Below are positions 6,976 to 13,343 of a DNA stretch of 13,343 nt, piece after piece. This DNA comes from an uncultured Eubacteriales bacterium (lineage in GTDB: Bacteria > Bacillota > Clostridia > Christensenellales > UBA1242). How positions within the stretch are numbered: the first letter of the stretch is position 1; each line of letters starts with the position of its first letter. Under the pieces are notes generated by a model that worked only from the letters and a program-made list of their open reading frames with translations, was not told the origin of the DNA and did no database searches. The stretch lies in NCBI GenBank assembly GCA_902796635.1, contig CADBPU010000061.1, positions 1-13,343 on the forward strand, in the 5' to 3' direction. A program made the position numbers and the translations under genes.

Positions 6976-7019
6976 TAAAGCATATATGAATAAATTATAT
7001 AATAAATAATTATTTATGC

Positions 7020-7049
7020 TTGACAAAAAAGTTCAATATATTATATACT
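7020..7049 (+). promoter_or_regulatory. rpmH operon promoter
   Basis: A perfect TTGACA (7020-7025), 18 nt, TATACT (7044-7049). A leader of roughly 60 nt runs to rpmH and includes a small hairpin (TTGCT/AGCAA, 7054-7067). A 16-bp AT palindrome (7002-7017) sits 2 nt upstream of the -35 box. Confidence 0.7.
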
Positions 7050-7115
7050 TGTGTTGCTTATTAGCAAAACAAGATAATATTCTTGAATTCTTATCACAGC
7101 AGAAAAGGAGCAGTT

Positions 7116-7259
7116 ATGAAAAGAACATATCAACCAAAAAAGAGACATAGAATTAAAGTTCATGGATTTAGACAAAGAATGGCTACACAAAAAGGCAGAC
7201 AAGTTCTCTCTCGCCGTCGTCGTCGTGGTCGCAAAATGTTAGCATTAAAACACAAATAA
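7116..7259 (+). CDS. rpmH: 50S ribosomal protein L34
   Basis: 47 residues beginning MKRTYQPKKRHRIKVHGFR and ending GRKMLALKHK; the near-invariant start, the basic RMATQKGR segment and the arginine run are diagnostic of L34, a small component of the large ribosomal subunit. AAAAGGAG (7103-7110) stands 5 nt before the ATG. The five-arginine run (residues 33-37) uses CGC/CGT codons while arginines earlier in the gene use AGA, a local codon shift common in this highly expressed gene. It is followed by a hairpin terminator before rnpA, as is frequent, so downstream genes depend on read-through or a second promoter. Confidence 0.97.
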   Translation: MKRTYQPKKRHRIKVHGFRQRMATQKGRQVLSRRRRRGRKMLALKHK

Positions 7260-7264
7260 TATTC

Positions 7265-7300
7265 AAGCAAAAGTGGCTGTTTGCCACTTGCTTTTGTTTA
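7265..7300 (+). terminator. Hairpin terminator or attenuator between rpmH and rnpA
   Basis: AAGC-AAGTGGC (7265-7277, with two bulged A) pairs with GCCACTT-GCTT (7283-7293) around TGTTT, followed by TTTGTTTATT. It probably sets a high L34 to RnpA ratio by ending most rpmH transcripts. Confidence 0.7.
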
Positions 7301-7307
7301 TTATAAT
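7281..7307 (+). promoter_or_regulatory. Candidate internal promoter for rnpA
   Basis: A perfect TATAAT (7302-7307) with TTGCCA (7281-7286) 15 nt upstream. The -35 box would lie inside the terminator stem. Spacing is short, so confidence is low, but a promoter here would let rnpA-yidD-yidC-khpB escape the terminator. Confidence 0.4.
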
Positions 7308-7339
7308 GCTAGTAAATTAGATAATGATGGCAGTCAAAT

Positions 7340-7681
7340 ATGAAAAAAGAAAATAGATTAAAAAAAAGAAAACAATTTAATTGGATTTTCAAAAATGGCA
7401 AAACAATAAAAGAAAAAGATGTTGTTATTGTCTACACTTCAAGTTATGGCAATGATTACAAAGTCGGCTTTTCTGTAACAAAAAAAGTTGGCAAGGCAGT
7501 TGTAAGAAACAAAGTCAAGCGCAGATTAAAAGCAATTACCACAAAATACAGAAACAACATTATGCCCAAACACACAATGATATTTGTTGCAAGGCCAAGT
7601 ATTGTTGAAACTAAATTTGAAGATATAGAAAATCAAATTATTGTGCTTCTCAAAAAAGCAAATTTATACAAAGAAATATGA
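7340..7681 (+). CDS. rnpA: Ribonuclease P protein component
   Basis: 113 residues, normal length. Protein subunit of RNase P, which helps the catalytic RNA cleave the 5' leader of pre-tRNAs. The start MKKENRLKKRKQFNWIFKNGK matches the family N-terminus, and the RNR signature is seen as KKVGKAVVRNKVKRRLK at 48-64, the main RNA-binding helix. The ATG at 7340 lacks a clear ribosome binding site (only ATGATGG upstream), which is odd for this window. The stop overlaps the yidD start as ATGA, so the two are translationally coupled. The RNase P RNA gene is not in this window. Confidence 0.96.
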   Translation: MKKENRLKKRKQFNWIFKNGKTIKEKDVVIVYTSSYGNDYKVGFSVTKKVGKAVVRNKVKRRLKAITTKYRNNIMPKHTMIFVARPSIVETKFEDIENQIIVLLKKANLYKEI

Positions 7682-7953
7682 AAAAGATATTGAACATTAT
7701 TTTTTATCCACTAAAACTTTTGGCTTTACTACTCATTTATTTATATAAGATTTTAATCTCTCCATTACTTCCAAAATCTTGTAAATTTATTCCAACATGT
7801 TCAACTTATGGAATAACAGCAATCAAAAGGTTTGGATTTTTTGAAGGGATTTTTTTAACGTTCAAAAGATTGGGCAGATGTCGCCCGGGAACAGAAGGCG
7901 GAAAAGATTATGTTCCAGATAATGTAAAAGGAGATATAAAATGGATTTTATAA
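7678..7953 (+). CDS. yidD: Membrane protein insertion efficiency factor YidD
   Basis: 91 residues. A small membrane-associated protein thought to help YidC-dependent insertion. An N-terminal hydrophobic helix (ILNIIFYPLKLLALLLIYLYK) is followed by the family core: ISPLLPKSCKFIPTCSTYGITAIKRFG, then RLGRCRPGTEGGKDYVPD. The conserved Cys36, Cys42 and Cys64 and the closing 'GG-D-VP' are all present. It overlaps rnpA by 4 nt at its start and yidC by 13 nt at its end, consistent with coupled translation in the classic rnpA-yidD-yidC order. Confidence 0.95.
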   Translation: MKKILNIIFYPLKLLALLLIYLYKILISPLLPKSCKFIPTCSTYGITAIKRFGFFEGIFLTFKRLGRCRPGTEGGKDYVPDNVKGDIKWIL

Positions 7954-9488
7954 CAAACATTCTCGCACCGTTGCAATGGCCAACTGGCTTTTGGGAATCA
8001 ATCATCAAATGGTTTGCTGGTGTTGGTAGTATTGGTATTGGCATTATTTTGCTGACGCTATGCTTAAAACTTGTTTTGTTGCCAATAGACTTTTGGCAAA
8101 AACTTGCTTCAAGAAAAATGACAGCACAGCAAGCAATCATGCAACCAGAATTAAACGAAATAAAACAAAAATATGGCAACAATCAAGCACTAATGCAACA
8201 AAAACAAGCCGAGTTATACAAAAAGTATAATGCAAGTCCTGCGAACAGTTGTCTTGTCATGCTTTTATACTTGGTTATTACAATGCTTGTGTTCTTTACT
8301 TTGTTTTCAGGATTGGGAAATATAAGTAGAACTCAAATCAATTATGAATATTACACAATTGAGCAAACATACAGACAAACTTATGAAGCTAACCAAACAG
8401 ACCCAAATGTTGTTGAATTATCACAAAATGCAGCAGCAGAAAAGTATGACGAAATAAAGCAAGGTTTTATCACAATCAAAAATATTTGGAGACCTGACAA
8501 CTGGTCAAGCGTGTTTCCAAAAGCAGAAGAATTCTTAAAAAGTACAAACACAAGTTTAAGAGCATATACTTACACTTACGAACCTGAAAATACTGAAACA
8601 AGTGAGCCAGCAAAAAAAATAACATATATTTATCTTTCAACAAACTCACAAGTTTATGAAGATACCAATGGCAACAAATATATTGAGCCATATGTTGACC
8701 TTAATGGCAATGTATATGCAATATTTGATGTGTCAGAAACAGCAACAAATCCAACAAGTTTCACAATCAAAGCGCAAGATGGCGATGTAGTATATTCAAA
8801 TGTTGTATACAGCACTTTGTTTGAAAGTTATAATAATAGTGATTTAGGTATAACATATTTCTATTTAACTCAAAATCAAACAAACACATATACTTTTGAA
8901 GAAAACACACACATAATGCCATATATTTTTGGCGATACAATTTATGCAACAGCAGGCACAGATACAGAAGTTGTGATTAATGGCAAAACATACAATGTTG
9001 ATTATTCAAAAACAGAAGATATGCTAATCACTCAATACACAACAGATTTATCAACAGAAAAAGTGCAAGATAATTACGCATACAGTTCAGCAGCCGATGC
9101 GTTAAGTACATTCAAGGCAGATTTTGAACTTGTAACAAAAGCGATAAATGATAAATATGAAGGGCAATGGAACGGATACCTTGTTTTGATTATTCTTGCA
9201 GGTGCAATAACATTCTTATCATCTTATCTTACAAATTTGGGTGTAAAAACAAAAGACAAAAAGGGTAATGATGTAAAAGCATCAAAACCAAAACCAACAA
9301 TGGGAATAATCATGGCGTTTATAATGATATTCTTTACATTCTCATACACAAGTGCTTTTGCAATTTACATTATTGCAAATAGTATAATTTCTACTATTTT
9401 GACATACTTATCAAATTTAGTATTAAACAAAATGGAACTTAAAAAAGAACAAAAAGAAAATAAAGTTGCAGACTACGTTAGAAAATAA
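7941..9488 (+). CDS. yidC: YidC/Oxa1 membrane insertase with a large external insert
   Basis: 515 residues, about twice the usual 250-290 of Firmicutes YidC/SpoIIIJ. It inserts membrane proteins alone or with SecYEG. Helix 1 (about 28-50) is followed by the cytoplasmic hairpin ASRKMTAQQAIMQPELNEIKQKYGNN and YKKYNASPANSCL, which are typical. Helix 2 is at 103-125. About 275 residues (129-405) then form a polar, beta-rich segment before the remaining helices at about 412-432, 453-471 and 473-494. By topology the insert is external. The groove position normally held by Arg in helix 1 (as in 'xRLxLLP') appears to be Lys43 (CLKLVLLPI). There is no lipobox at the N-terminus. AAAAGGAG (7927-7934) lies 6 nt before the ATG. 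Confidence 0.93.
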   Translation: MDFITNILAPLQWPTGFWESIIKWFAGVGSIGIGIILLTLCLKLVLLPIDFWQKLASRKMTAQQAIMQPELNEIKQKYGNNQALMQQKQAELYKKYNASPANSCLVMLLYLVITMLVFFTLFSGLGNISRTQINYEYYTIEQTYRQTYEANQTDPNVVELSQNAAAEKYDEIKQGFITIKNIWRPDNWSSVFPKAEEFLKSTNTSLRAYTYTYEPENTETSEPAKKITYIYLSTNSQVYEDTNGNKYIEPYVDLNGNVYAIFDVSETATNPTSFTIKAQDGDVVYSNVVYSTLFESYNNSDLGITYFYLTQNQTNTYTFEENTHIMPYIFGDTIYATAGTDTEVVINGKTYNVDYSKTEDMLITQYTTDLSTEKVQDNYAYSSAADALSTFKADFELVTKAINDKYEGQWNGYLVLIILAGAITFLSSYLTNLGVKTKDKKGNDVKASKPKPTMGIIMAFIMIFFTFSYTSAFAIYIIANSIISTILTYLSNLVLNKMELKKEQKENKVADYVRK

Positions 9489-9510
9489 AATATAGAGAGG
9501 AAAAAAATAT

Positions 9511-10404
9511 ATGAAAAGTTTTGAATTCACTGCAAAAACAGCAGAAAAAGCAATAAAAGAAGGTCTTGAACAATTAGGCAAAAAACAAGAAGATGTTGAT
9601 ATCGTAATTTTGAGCGAAGGTGGCTTGTTCAAAAAAGCAAAAGTTTTGATTAAATTTGATGAAGAACCTGTCAAAACAAATTTTGCAAAAAGAGAAGAAC
9701 CAAAACCAGAACCAGCAGAGCAAGAAAAAATGCCAGAACCAAAAGTTGAAGAACCAAAAGAAGAAAAACCTGTTCAAAAGGAACAAGTTGTTGAGCCAGA
9801 AACAAAACAAGAAAAAGTTGAAGAAGTCAAAGAAGAAAAGATGGCAGAACAACCAAAAGTTGAAGAAAAGAGAGAAGAAAAAAGAAAATCTCACAACGAA
9901 CCAAAATCGCCAGAAGAAATTGAAGAACAACACAGACTTTTCAACGAAAAACATTTTCAAGACAACTCAACAAGTTTGGAATTTGTAAAAGGACTTGTCG
10001 AAGCAATGAAACTTGATGCAAATGTTGTGCTTGAAGAAAAACGTGATGCAAGCGAAGTTGTTATTGAAGTTGAAGATGCCGGCAAAGTTATTGGTCATAG
10101 GGGAGAATGTCTTTCTGCAATTCAATATCTTGCAAATATAATTGAAAACGCACACAACCCAAATGCAAAAAGAGTTGTTGTTGATGCTGGCGACTACAAA
10201 CAAAGAAGAGAAGAAACTTTGAGAGCCCTTGCAATTAGAGTTGCAGGAAAAGTTGAAGCAACAGGCAGACCATACAAAATGGAACCAATGAGTGCTTTTG
10301 AAAGAAGAATTGTTCATACAGAACTTCACAATCTTCCATCAGTTGAAACTCACAGCGAAGGTGTAGAACCATTTAGACGAATAATTGTTACAAAAAAGAG
10401 ATAA
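9511..10404 (+). CDS. khpB: KhpB/Jag RNA-binding protein (Jag-N, KH, R3H)
   Basis: 297 residues. A cytoplasmic RNA-binding protein that in Firmicutes partners KhpA and affects cell division and elongation. Jag-N domain spans 1-52 (MKSFEFTAKTAEKAIKEGLE, then SEGGLFKKAKV). Residues 53-140 are a low-complexity linker made almost wholly of E, K, P, Q and V. The KH domain spans about 155-228 with the loop GHRG at 195-198 (IGHRGECLSAIQYLAN). The R3H domain spans about 230-297 and carries R265xxxH269. AGAGAGG precedes the ATG. The gene closes the rpmH-rnpA-yidD-yidC-khpB series; mnmE, a frequent next gene, is absent. Confidence 0.95.
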   Translation: MKSFEFTAKTAEKAIKEGLEQLGKKQEDVDIVILSEGGLFKKAKVLIKFDEEPVKTNFAKREEPKPEPAEQEKMPEPKVEEPKEEKPVQKEQVVEPETKQEKVEEVKEEKMAEQPKVEEKREEKRKSHNEPKSPEEIEEQHRLFNEKHFQDNSTSLEFVKGLVEAMKLDANVVLEEKRDASEVVIEVEDAGKVIGHRGECLSAIQYLANIIENAHNPNAKRVVVDAGDYKQRREETLRALAIRVAGKVEATGRPYKMEPMSAFERRIVHTELHNLPSVETHSEGVEPFRRIIVTKKR

Positions 10405-10419
10405 TTATATATATCCAAA

Positions 10420-10450
10420 AAAAATGTGCAAAATTTATTTGCACATTTTT
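10420..10450. terminator. Bidirectional terminator between khpB and the 148-aa gene
   Basis: A perfect 13-bp stem (10420-10432 with 10438-10450; core ATGTGCAAA/TTTGCACAT) and a 5-nt loop, with A-runs left and T-runs right, so it works in both directions for two convergent genes. The stop codon of the leftward gene (10449-10451) falls in the edge of the stem. Confidence 0.85.
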
Positions 10451-10895
10451 AGTATCTTATCTGTTCTTCTAATGTCAATATCTTTATTTCATCTTTATGA
10501 TGTTTTTTGTAATATTCTTTGTATTCTTCTCCAAACCTTTTATACATTTCTTCAACATATCTTTGATTGTATTTACTCTTTTTAGATGTAATTTCGTTAA
10601 TATTTGCATTCATCATATAATCTATATGTTCATAAGCAACAATTCTGCAATCATACAAATTCAATTCAAAATTATGTCCCCCAGCTATAATGCAAACATA
10701 TTTAGTAGATTTATTAAATTGTAATTGCTTGTTTTTTGTTGATGTTTCAAAATATTTTCCCATATTGAACTTTTTATCTGTGTTTCCACCATAAAGATTT
10801 TTTATATTCCATTCAAAATCACAAAAAACTCTTGATAAAATTTCGCAAATTTCTTTTTTGTTTAACTTGTTTATAAAATTACATTTATTATCCAT
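10449..10895 (-). CDS. Hypothetical protein, 148 residues
   Basis: No family is recognised. ATG at 10895 is chosen because GGAG (10902-10905) lies 6 nt upstream; an in-frame TTG at 10907 sits over that site and is unlikely. The protein has no signal peptide or membrane helix. The N-terminal third looks helical (LNKKEICEILSRVFCDFEW), the middle is beta-like (YVCIIAGGHNFELNLYDCRIVAYEHID), and the C-terminal third is strongly charged and probably helical (YVEEMYKRFGEEYKEYYKKHHKDEIK). It is encoded against the leading-strand bias on the right side of the origin. Its promoter is a perfect consensus. It could be a recently acquired accessory gene. Function unknown. Confidence 0.75.
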   Translation of the reverse strand: MDNKCNFINKLNKKEICEILSRVFCDFEWNIKNLYGGNTDKKFNMGKYFETSTKNKQLQFNKSTKYVCIIAGGHNFELNLYDCRIVAYEHIDYMMNANINEITSKKSKYNQRYVEEMYKRFGEEYKEYYKKHHKDEIKILTLEEQIRY

Positions 10896-10917
10896 AAATA
10901 TCTCCAAAACTATATTT

Positions 10918-10946
10918 ATTATATAATATCAAAAACTTATTGTCAA
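10918..10946 (-). promoter_or_regulatory. Perfect-consensus sigma-A promoter for the 148-aa gene
   Basis: Read leftward: TTGACA (10941-10946), exactly 17 nt, TATAAT (10918-10923). All twelve bases match the consensus. The leader is about 16 nt with a GGAG site. No other promoter in the window is this good. Confidence 0.85.
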
Positions 10947-11074
10947 TATTTAATTATTTATCATCATATCTCTTATATATTTTATTAAATAAAAAAAATA
11001 AATAAAAAAATTGCAAAAAATGCAGTTTTTTTGTGATTTTTTTTGATATTTTTATCAAATTATATAAAAATTCG

Positions 11075-11974
11075 CTATTTTTTTGTTGGCATAAATTCTT
11101 GCAAAACGCTATCGCTTGGAACCTTGTTTTCATCAAGTTTTTCAAAGTGATGAAGTTTTTTTAGTGTATCTTTCAAACTTTCATTTTTCATTTCTTCCAA
11201 AATTTTGTTATACACGCAAATTTCATATGGGTGAAAACTGTTGATTGTATATTCAGCAAGTTCAACAAAAGGATTGATATATAAATTTTCTCCAATACCA
11301 ACTTTTTTCCAGGTTTTCAAAGTCTCTTCAATGCTGTTGCCCCTGTGGTGCAAGTCTCTAATCATGCGTCTGCAAAGACGTATGCTTTCATGTTCAAGAT
11401 ATGGACAGCCATTTTTGAAAATATCTGTGTTCACAGAAATATAAATCTTAAAACTTTTGTTGGTAGGAATAAATTGGTCAATAATTGGATTCAGTGCATG
11501 CAAACCTTCAATAATAACAATAGAGTTTTTTGGTAATTTTGTCGCGTCGCCAAATTCTTTGTTTCCTGTTAAAAAGTTATATGTTGGCAATTTTACTGAT
11601 GCACCTTTTAGTAATCCTTGCATGCAAAGTGAAAATAGTGTCCAATCAATAGCATCAAATGTTTCGTAGTTATATTCTCCATCATCCCAGAGTGGTGTGT
11701 CAACTCTATCAACAAAAAAATCATCAAGAGATAGTTCCAACGCGCTGTATCCATGTTCTTCAAAAACTTTTCTCAAAATTTTGCTTGTTGTTGTTTTGCC
11801 ACTGCTTGATGGTCCAGCCAACAAAATAAATTGAACATCACTATTGTTCATAACATTAAGTGCTGCTTCCAAAACTTGATTTTTGTATATATTTTCACAA
11901 AAATTGATATATTCTTTTGAATTTTTCTTAATATTTTTGTTTATTTCTTCAAGTGTGATTTTTTCTGCTTCCAT
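11075..11974 (-). CDS. Uridine kinase-like P-loop nucleoside kinase (single domain)
   Basis: 299 residues. Probably phosphorylates a nucleoside such as uridine with a nucleoside triphosphate, in pyrimidine salvage. Walker A is GPSSSGKT at 54-61. SLDDFFVDR (82-90) supplies the usual acidic base, KLPTYNFLTG (128-137) follows as in Udk relatives, EGLHALNP is at 156-163 and the arginine-rich lid RRMIRDLHHRG at 202-212. In Clostridia and Bacteroides the closest recalled relatives are about 550 residues, with an N-terminal TGS/threonyl-tRNA-synthetase-like part; here only a 45-residue helical N-terminus precedes the kinase. GGAG lies 5 nt before ATG 11974. Substrate is not proven by the sequence; phosphoribulokinase activity is unlikely. 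Confidence 0.85.
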   Translation of the reverse strand: MEAEKITLEEINKNIKKNSKEYINFCENIYKNQVLEAALNVMNNSDVQFILLAGPSSSGKTTTSKILRKVFEEHGYSALELSLDDFFVDRVDTPLWDDGEYNYETFDAIDWTLFSLCMQGLLKGASVKLPTYNFLTGNKEFGDATKLPKNSIVIIEGLHALNPIIDQFIPTNKSFKIYISVNTDIFKNGCPYLEHESIRLCRRMIRDLHHRGNSIEETLKTWKKVGIGENLYINPFVELAEYTINSFHPYEICVYNKILEEMKNESLKDTLKKLHHFEKLDENKVPSDSVLQEFMPTKK

Positions 11975-11991
11975 ATTTTCTCCAACAATTT

Positions 11992-12020
11992 AGTTTATGT
12001 AATTTTCTTTTTTTTGTTAA
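11992..12020 (-). promoter_or_regulatory. Promoter of the uridine kinase-like gene
   Basis: Read leftward: TTAACA (12015-12020), 17 nt, TAAACT (11992-11997). Ten of twelve consensus positions are not reached (8-9 match), but spacing and position before GGAG-ATG are right. Confidence 0.45.
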
Positions 12021-12145
12021 AAAAGAAGCAACTAAATATTATCAAAAAAATTTCAAAAGAGCAAACAATATTATGATTTTTATTTATATATTATCAAATA
12101 ATTTAATAAAACAAAAAAAACGTCAAAGATATTTATAAAAAAATA

Positions 12146-12174
12146 TTGACAAAATGCAAAAAAGTAATTACAAT
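12146..12174 (+). promoter_or_regulatory. Promoter of the metal-permease gene
   Basis: A perfect TTGACA (12146-12151), 17 nt, TACAAT (12169-12174). Transcription would begin near 12181, leaving a leader of only about 15 nt with AAAGGAG. An upstream in-frame ATG (12154) lies between the promoter boxes and so cannot be the start. Confidence 0.75.
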
Positions 12175-12195
12175 ATGGCGCGTAAAGGAGTTGTT

Positions 12196-13212
12196 ATGTG
12201 GGATGCTGTTTTAGATGCATTGCTTGATTCATTAAAAGCGTTGCCAATTATGCTTGTTGCATATATTTTGATTGAATTTATGGAACACAAAGGCGAAGTA
12301 AAGTTTGAAAAAATTGTTGCATCATCAAAAAAATATGGTCCACTATGGGGTGCAGGCCTTGGAGTGATTCCGCAATGTGGTTTTTCGGCAGTGATGGCAG
12401 ATCTATTTTCAAGAAAAATGCTGACGATTGGCACGCTTTTTGCTGTGTTTGTTGCAACAAGTGATGAAGCAATTGCAATTTTGATTTCTCAGCCAGAATA
12501 TATTGGTTCTGTTGCAATACTGCTTGCTTTCAAACTTGTTCTTGCAATTGTTGTTGGTTATGGTCTAGATTTAATTTTTAGACACCAGTTAGTCAAAGCC
12601 GATACACTTTCACACTCAAAACACTTTGAGCATGAACACTCACACAAGCATACTCACGAACAAATAGAAAAAGAAGTTGAACTTGCAAATGCAAAAGTTT
12701 GCAACACTTGTGAGATAGAAGAAAAAACTTGTGATACTTGCAGTCATGCTCATTTGCATCATAAGCACGAAATGGAAGTTGAAACAAAGCAAAACAAAGG
12801 AAAGGTTTTTTGGCATATTGTTTTGCAAGGATTATTACATACGGGTGAGATATTTTTGTATATTTTGATTGCAAATTTGGCAATAACTCTTGTTATTCAC
12901 TTTGCTGGTGGAGAAGAAGCCATTGCATCAATCGTCAGCCCAAACGCTTGGTATTTGCCAATTGTTTGTGCTTTGATAGGTCTTATACCAAATTGCGCAG
13001 GCAGTGTTGTACTTGTGGAATTGTATACGTCTGGCATAATTTCATTTGCAGCATGTCTAGGTGGGCTTTGTGCAGGCGCAGGTGTTGGTCTATTAGTTTT
13101 ATACAAAAACAACAAAAACATAAAACAGAATTTATTGATAACATTTGGACTTTTCTTATTTGGTGCAGTCGTGGGATTGTTGTTTAATCTGTTTTTACCA
13201 ATAAAGTTTTAA
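12196..13212 (+). CDS. Metal-exporter-type permease (putative manganese/arsenic efflux family) with His/Cys-rich loop
   Basis: 338 residues from ATG 12196, which has AAAGGAG (12184-12190) 5 nt upstream. The protein resembles the '10TM heavy-metal exporter' group often annotated as putative manganese transporter. Two related halves are visible: GVIPQCGFSAVMADLFSRKM (56-75) and GLIPNCAGSVVLVELYTSG (262-280), each followed by a glycine/alanine-rich helix, consistent with an inverted repeat that forms the transport path. Between them, residues 136-200 make a hydrophilic loop with 12 or more His and two CxxC motifs (C169/C172, C179/C182), likely to bind metal. Membrane helices flank it on both sides. 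It diverges from the kinase gene and has its own promoter and terminator. Metal identity is inferred from family only. Confidence 0.8.
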   Translation: MWDAVLDALLDSLKALPIMLVAYILIEFMEHKGEVKFEKIVASSKKYGPLWGAGLGVIPQCGFSAVMADLFSRKMLTIGTLFAVFVATSDEAIAILISQPEYIGSVAILLAFKLVLAIVVGYGLDLIFRHQLVKADTLSHSKHFEHEHSHKHTHEQIEKEVELANAKVCNTCEIEEKTCDTCSHAHLHHKHEMEVETKQNKGKVFWHIVLQGLLHTGEIFLYILIANLAITLVIHFAGGEEAIASIVSPNAWYLPIVCALIGLIPNCAGSVVLVELYTSGIISFAACLGGLCAGAGVGLLVLYKNNKNIKQNLLITFGLFLFGAVVGLLFNLFLPIKF

Positions 13213-13222
13213 TATATCAAAT

Positions 13223-13248
13223 AAAAAATGGCATTTTTGCCATTTTTT
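13223..13248. terminator. Bidirectional terminator after the permease
   Basis: A perfect 11-bp stem (AAAAAATGGCA with TGCCATTTTTT) and a TTTT loop. A-runs and T-runs on both sides let it serve the permease and the convergent regulator gene. Confidence 0.85.
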
Positions 13249-13265
13249 CATGCCTAAAAAACTTA

Positions 13266-13343
13266 TTATTCAAAATCTGTCAAACCTATCAAATAATCGG
13301 CAGAAACATCAAAAAATTTTGCTATGTTATACAAGTGGTCAAT
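13266..13343 (-). CDS. C-terminal end of a probable XRE/HTH_3-type regulator (5' part beyond window)
   Basis: The last 25 codons are seen, open to the window edge and ending in TAA (13266-13268). They read HLYNIAKFFDVSADYLIGLTD plus two residues, which matches the final helix and tail of Cro/C1-type HTH_3 domains ('IAxxFxVSxDYLLG'). The protein is a DNA-binding repressor or regulator by family. If the ending is as usual for a stand-alone domain, the whole protein is small, but the N-terminus is out of view. It converges on the permease gene. Confidence 0.8.
   Translation of the reverse strand: MDHLYNIAKFFDVSADYLIGLTDFE

Noticed and set aside
7002..7017. A 16-bp palindrome (ATAAATAA and its complement) upstream of the rpmH promoter
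   Set aside because: It is made only of A and T, short, and easily explained as an AT-rich UP-like stretch; it has no T-run to act as a terminator.
7050..7115. Possible structured leader or riboswitch before rpmH
   Set aside because: Only a 5-bp hairpin is visible and no known motif is recognised.
9656..9960. Long overlapping frames in both directions within khpB
   Set aside because: They arise from the E/K/P-rich repeat-like linker; the KhpB frame explains the segment fully.
10952..11074. T-rich tract with small hairpins after the kinase gene
   Set aside because: Stems are only 4-7 bp of mostly A/T and the best one is not followed by T-runs in the right direction, so no terminator is claimed.
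12154..12195. An ATG 14 codons upstream of the permease start
   Set aside because: It lies between the -35 and -10 boxes of the gene's own promoter; ATG 12196 has the AAAGGAG site.
12100..12195. Possible manganese (yybP-ykoY) riboswitch before the permease
   Set aside because: The predicted leader is only about 15 nt, too short for any riboswitch.

Overview
The window looks like the replication-origin region of a low-GC, monoderm bacterium, most likely a Bacillota/Clostridia-type organism. The support is the gene set (dnaN, rpmH, rnpA, yidD, yidC, khpB/jag), a YidC without the Gram-negative periplasmic P1 domain at its N-terminus, strongly A/T-ending codons, UGA and UAG both used as stops, and BspA-type surface proteins common in gut Firmicutes. 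Genus cannot be read from the sequence.

Left arm (1-5355): all genes are on the minus strand. They are a 5'-intact, 3'-cut BspA-like leucine-rich-repeat secreted protein, an RluA-family pseudouridine synthase, a leucine-rich-repeat membrane protein, an unrecognised single-pass membrane protein, and dnaN. The RluA and LRR genes are 10 nt apart and form an operon. dnaN and the 335-aa gene each end in an intrinsic terminator.

Origin (5356-5898): 543 bases lie between dnaN (leftward) and a CvpA-like gene (rightward). They carry five DnaA-box matches, AT-rich tracts and promoters in both directions. Strand bias flips here, as expected for bidirectional replication. dnaA, which usually sits beside dnaN, is absent from the window. 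The stretch also holds what looks like a decayed or mis-sequenced gene of about 118 codons, readable in one frame after two single-A corrections, with DnaA boxes inside it and a good promoter ending exactly at its ATG.

Right arm (5899-10404): plus-strand genes are a CvpA-like membrane protein with an added external domain, then the conserved cluster rpmH - rnpA - yidD - yidC - khpB (translation, RNase P, membrane insertion, RNA binding). rnpA/yidD and yidD/yidC overlap. YidC carries an unusual external insert of about 275 residues. The cluster ends in a bidirectional terminator at the place where mnmE usually follows.

Far right (10405-13343): an unrecognised 148-aa protein driven leftward by a perfect-consensus promoter, a single-domain uridine-kinase-like P-loop enzyme (leftward), a divergent metal-exporter-type permease with a His-rich, double-CxxC loop, and the C-terminal end of a probable XRE-type regulator cut by the window edge. 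No tRNA, rRNA, CRISPR array, insertion sequence or prophage gene was seen.
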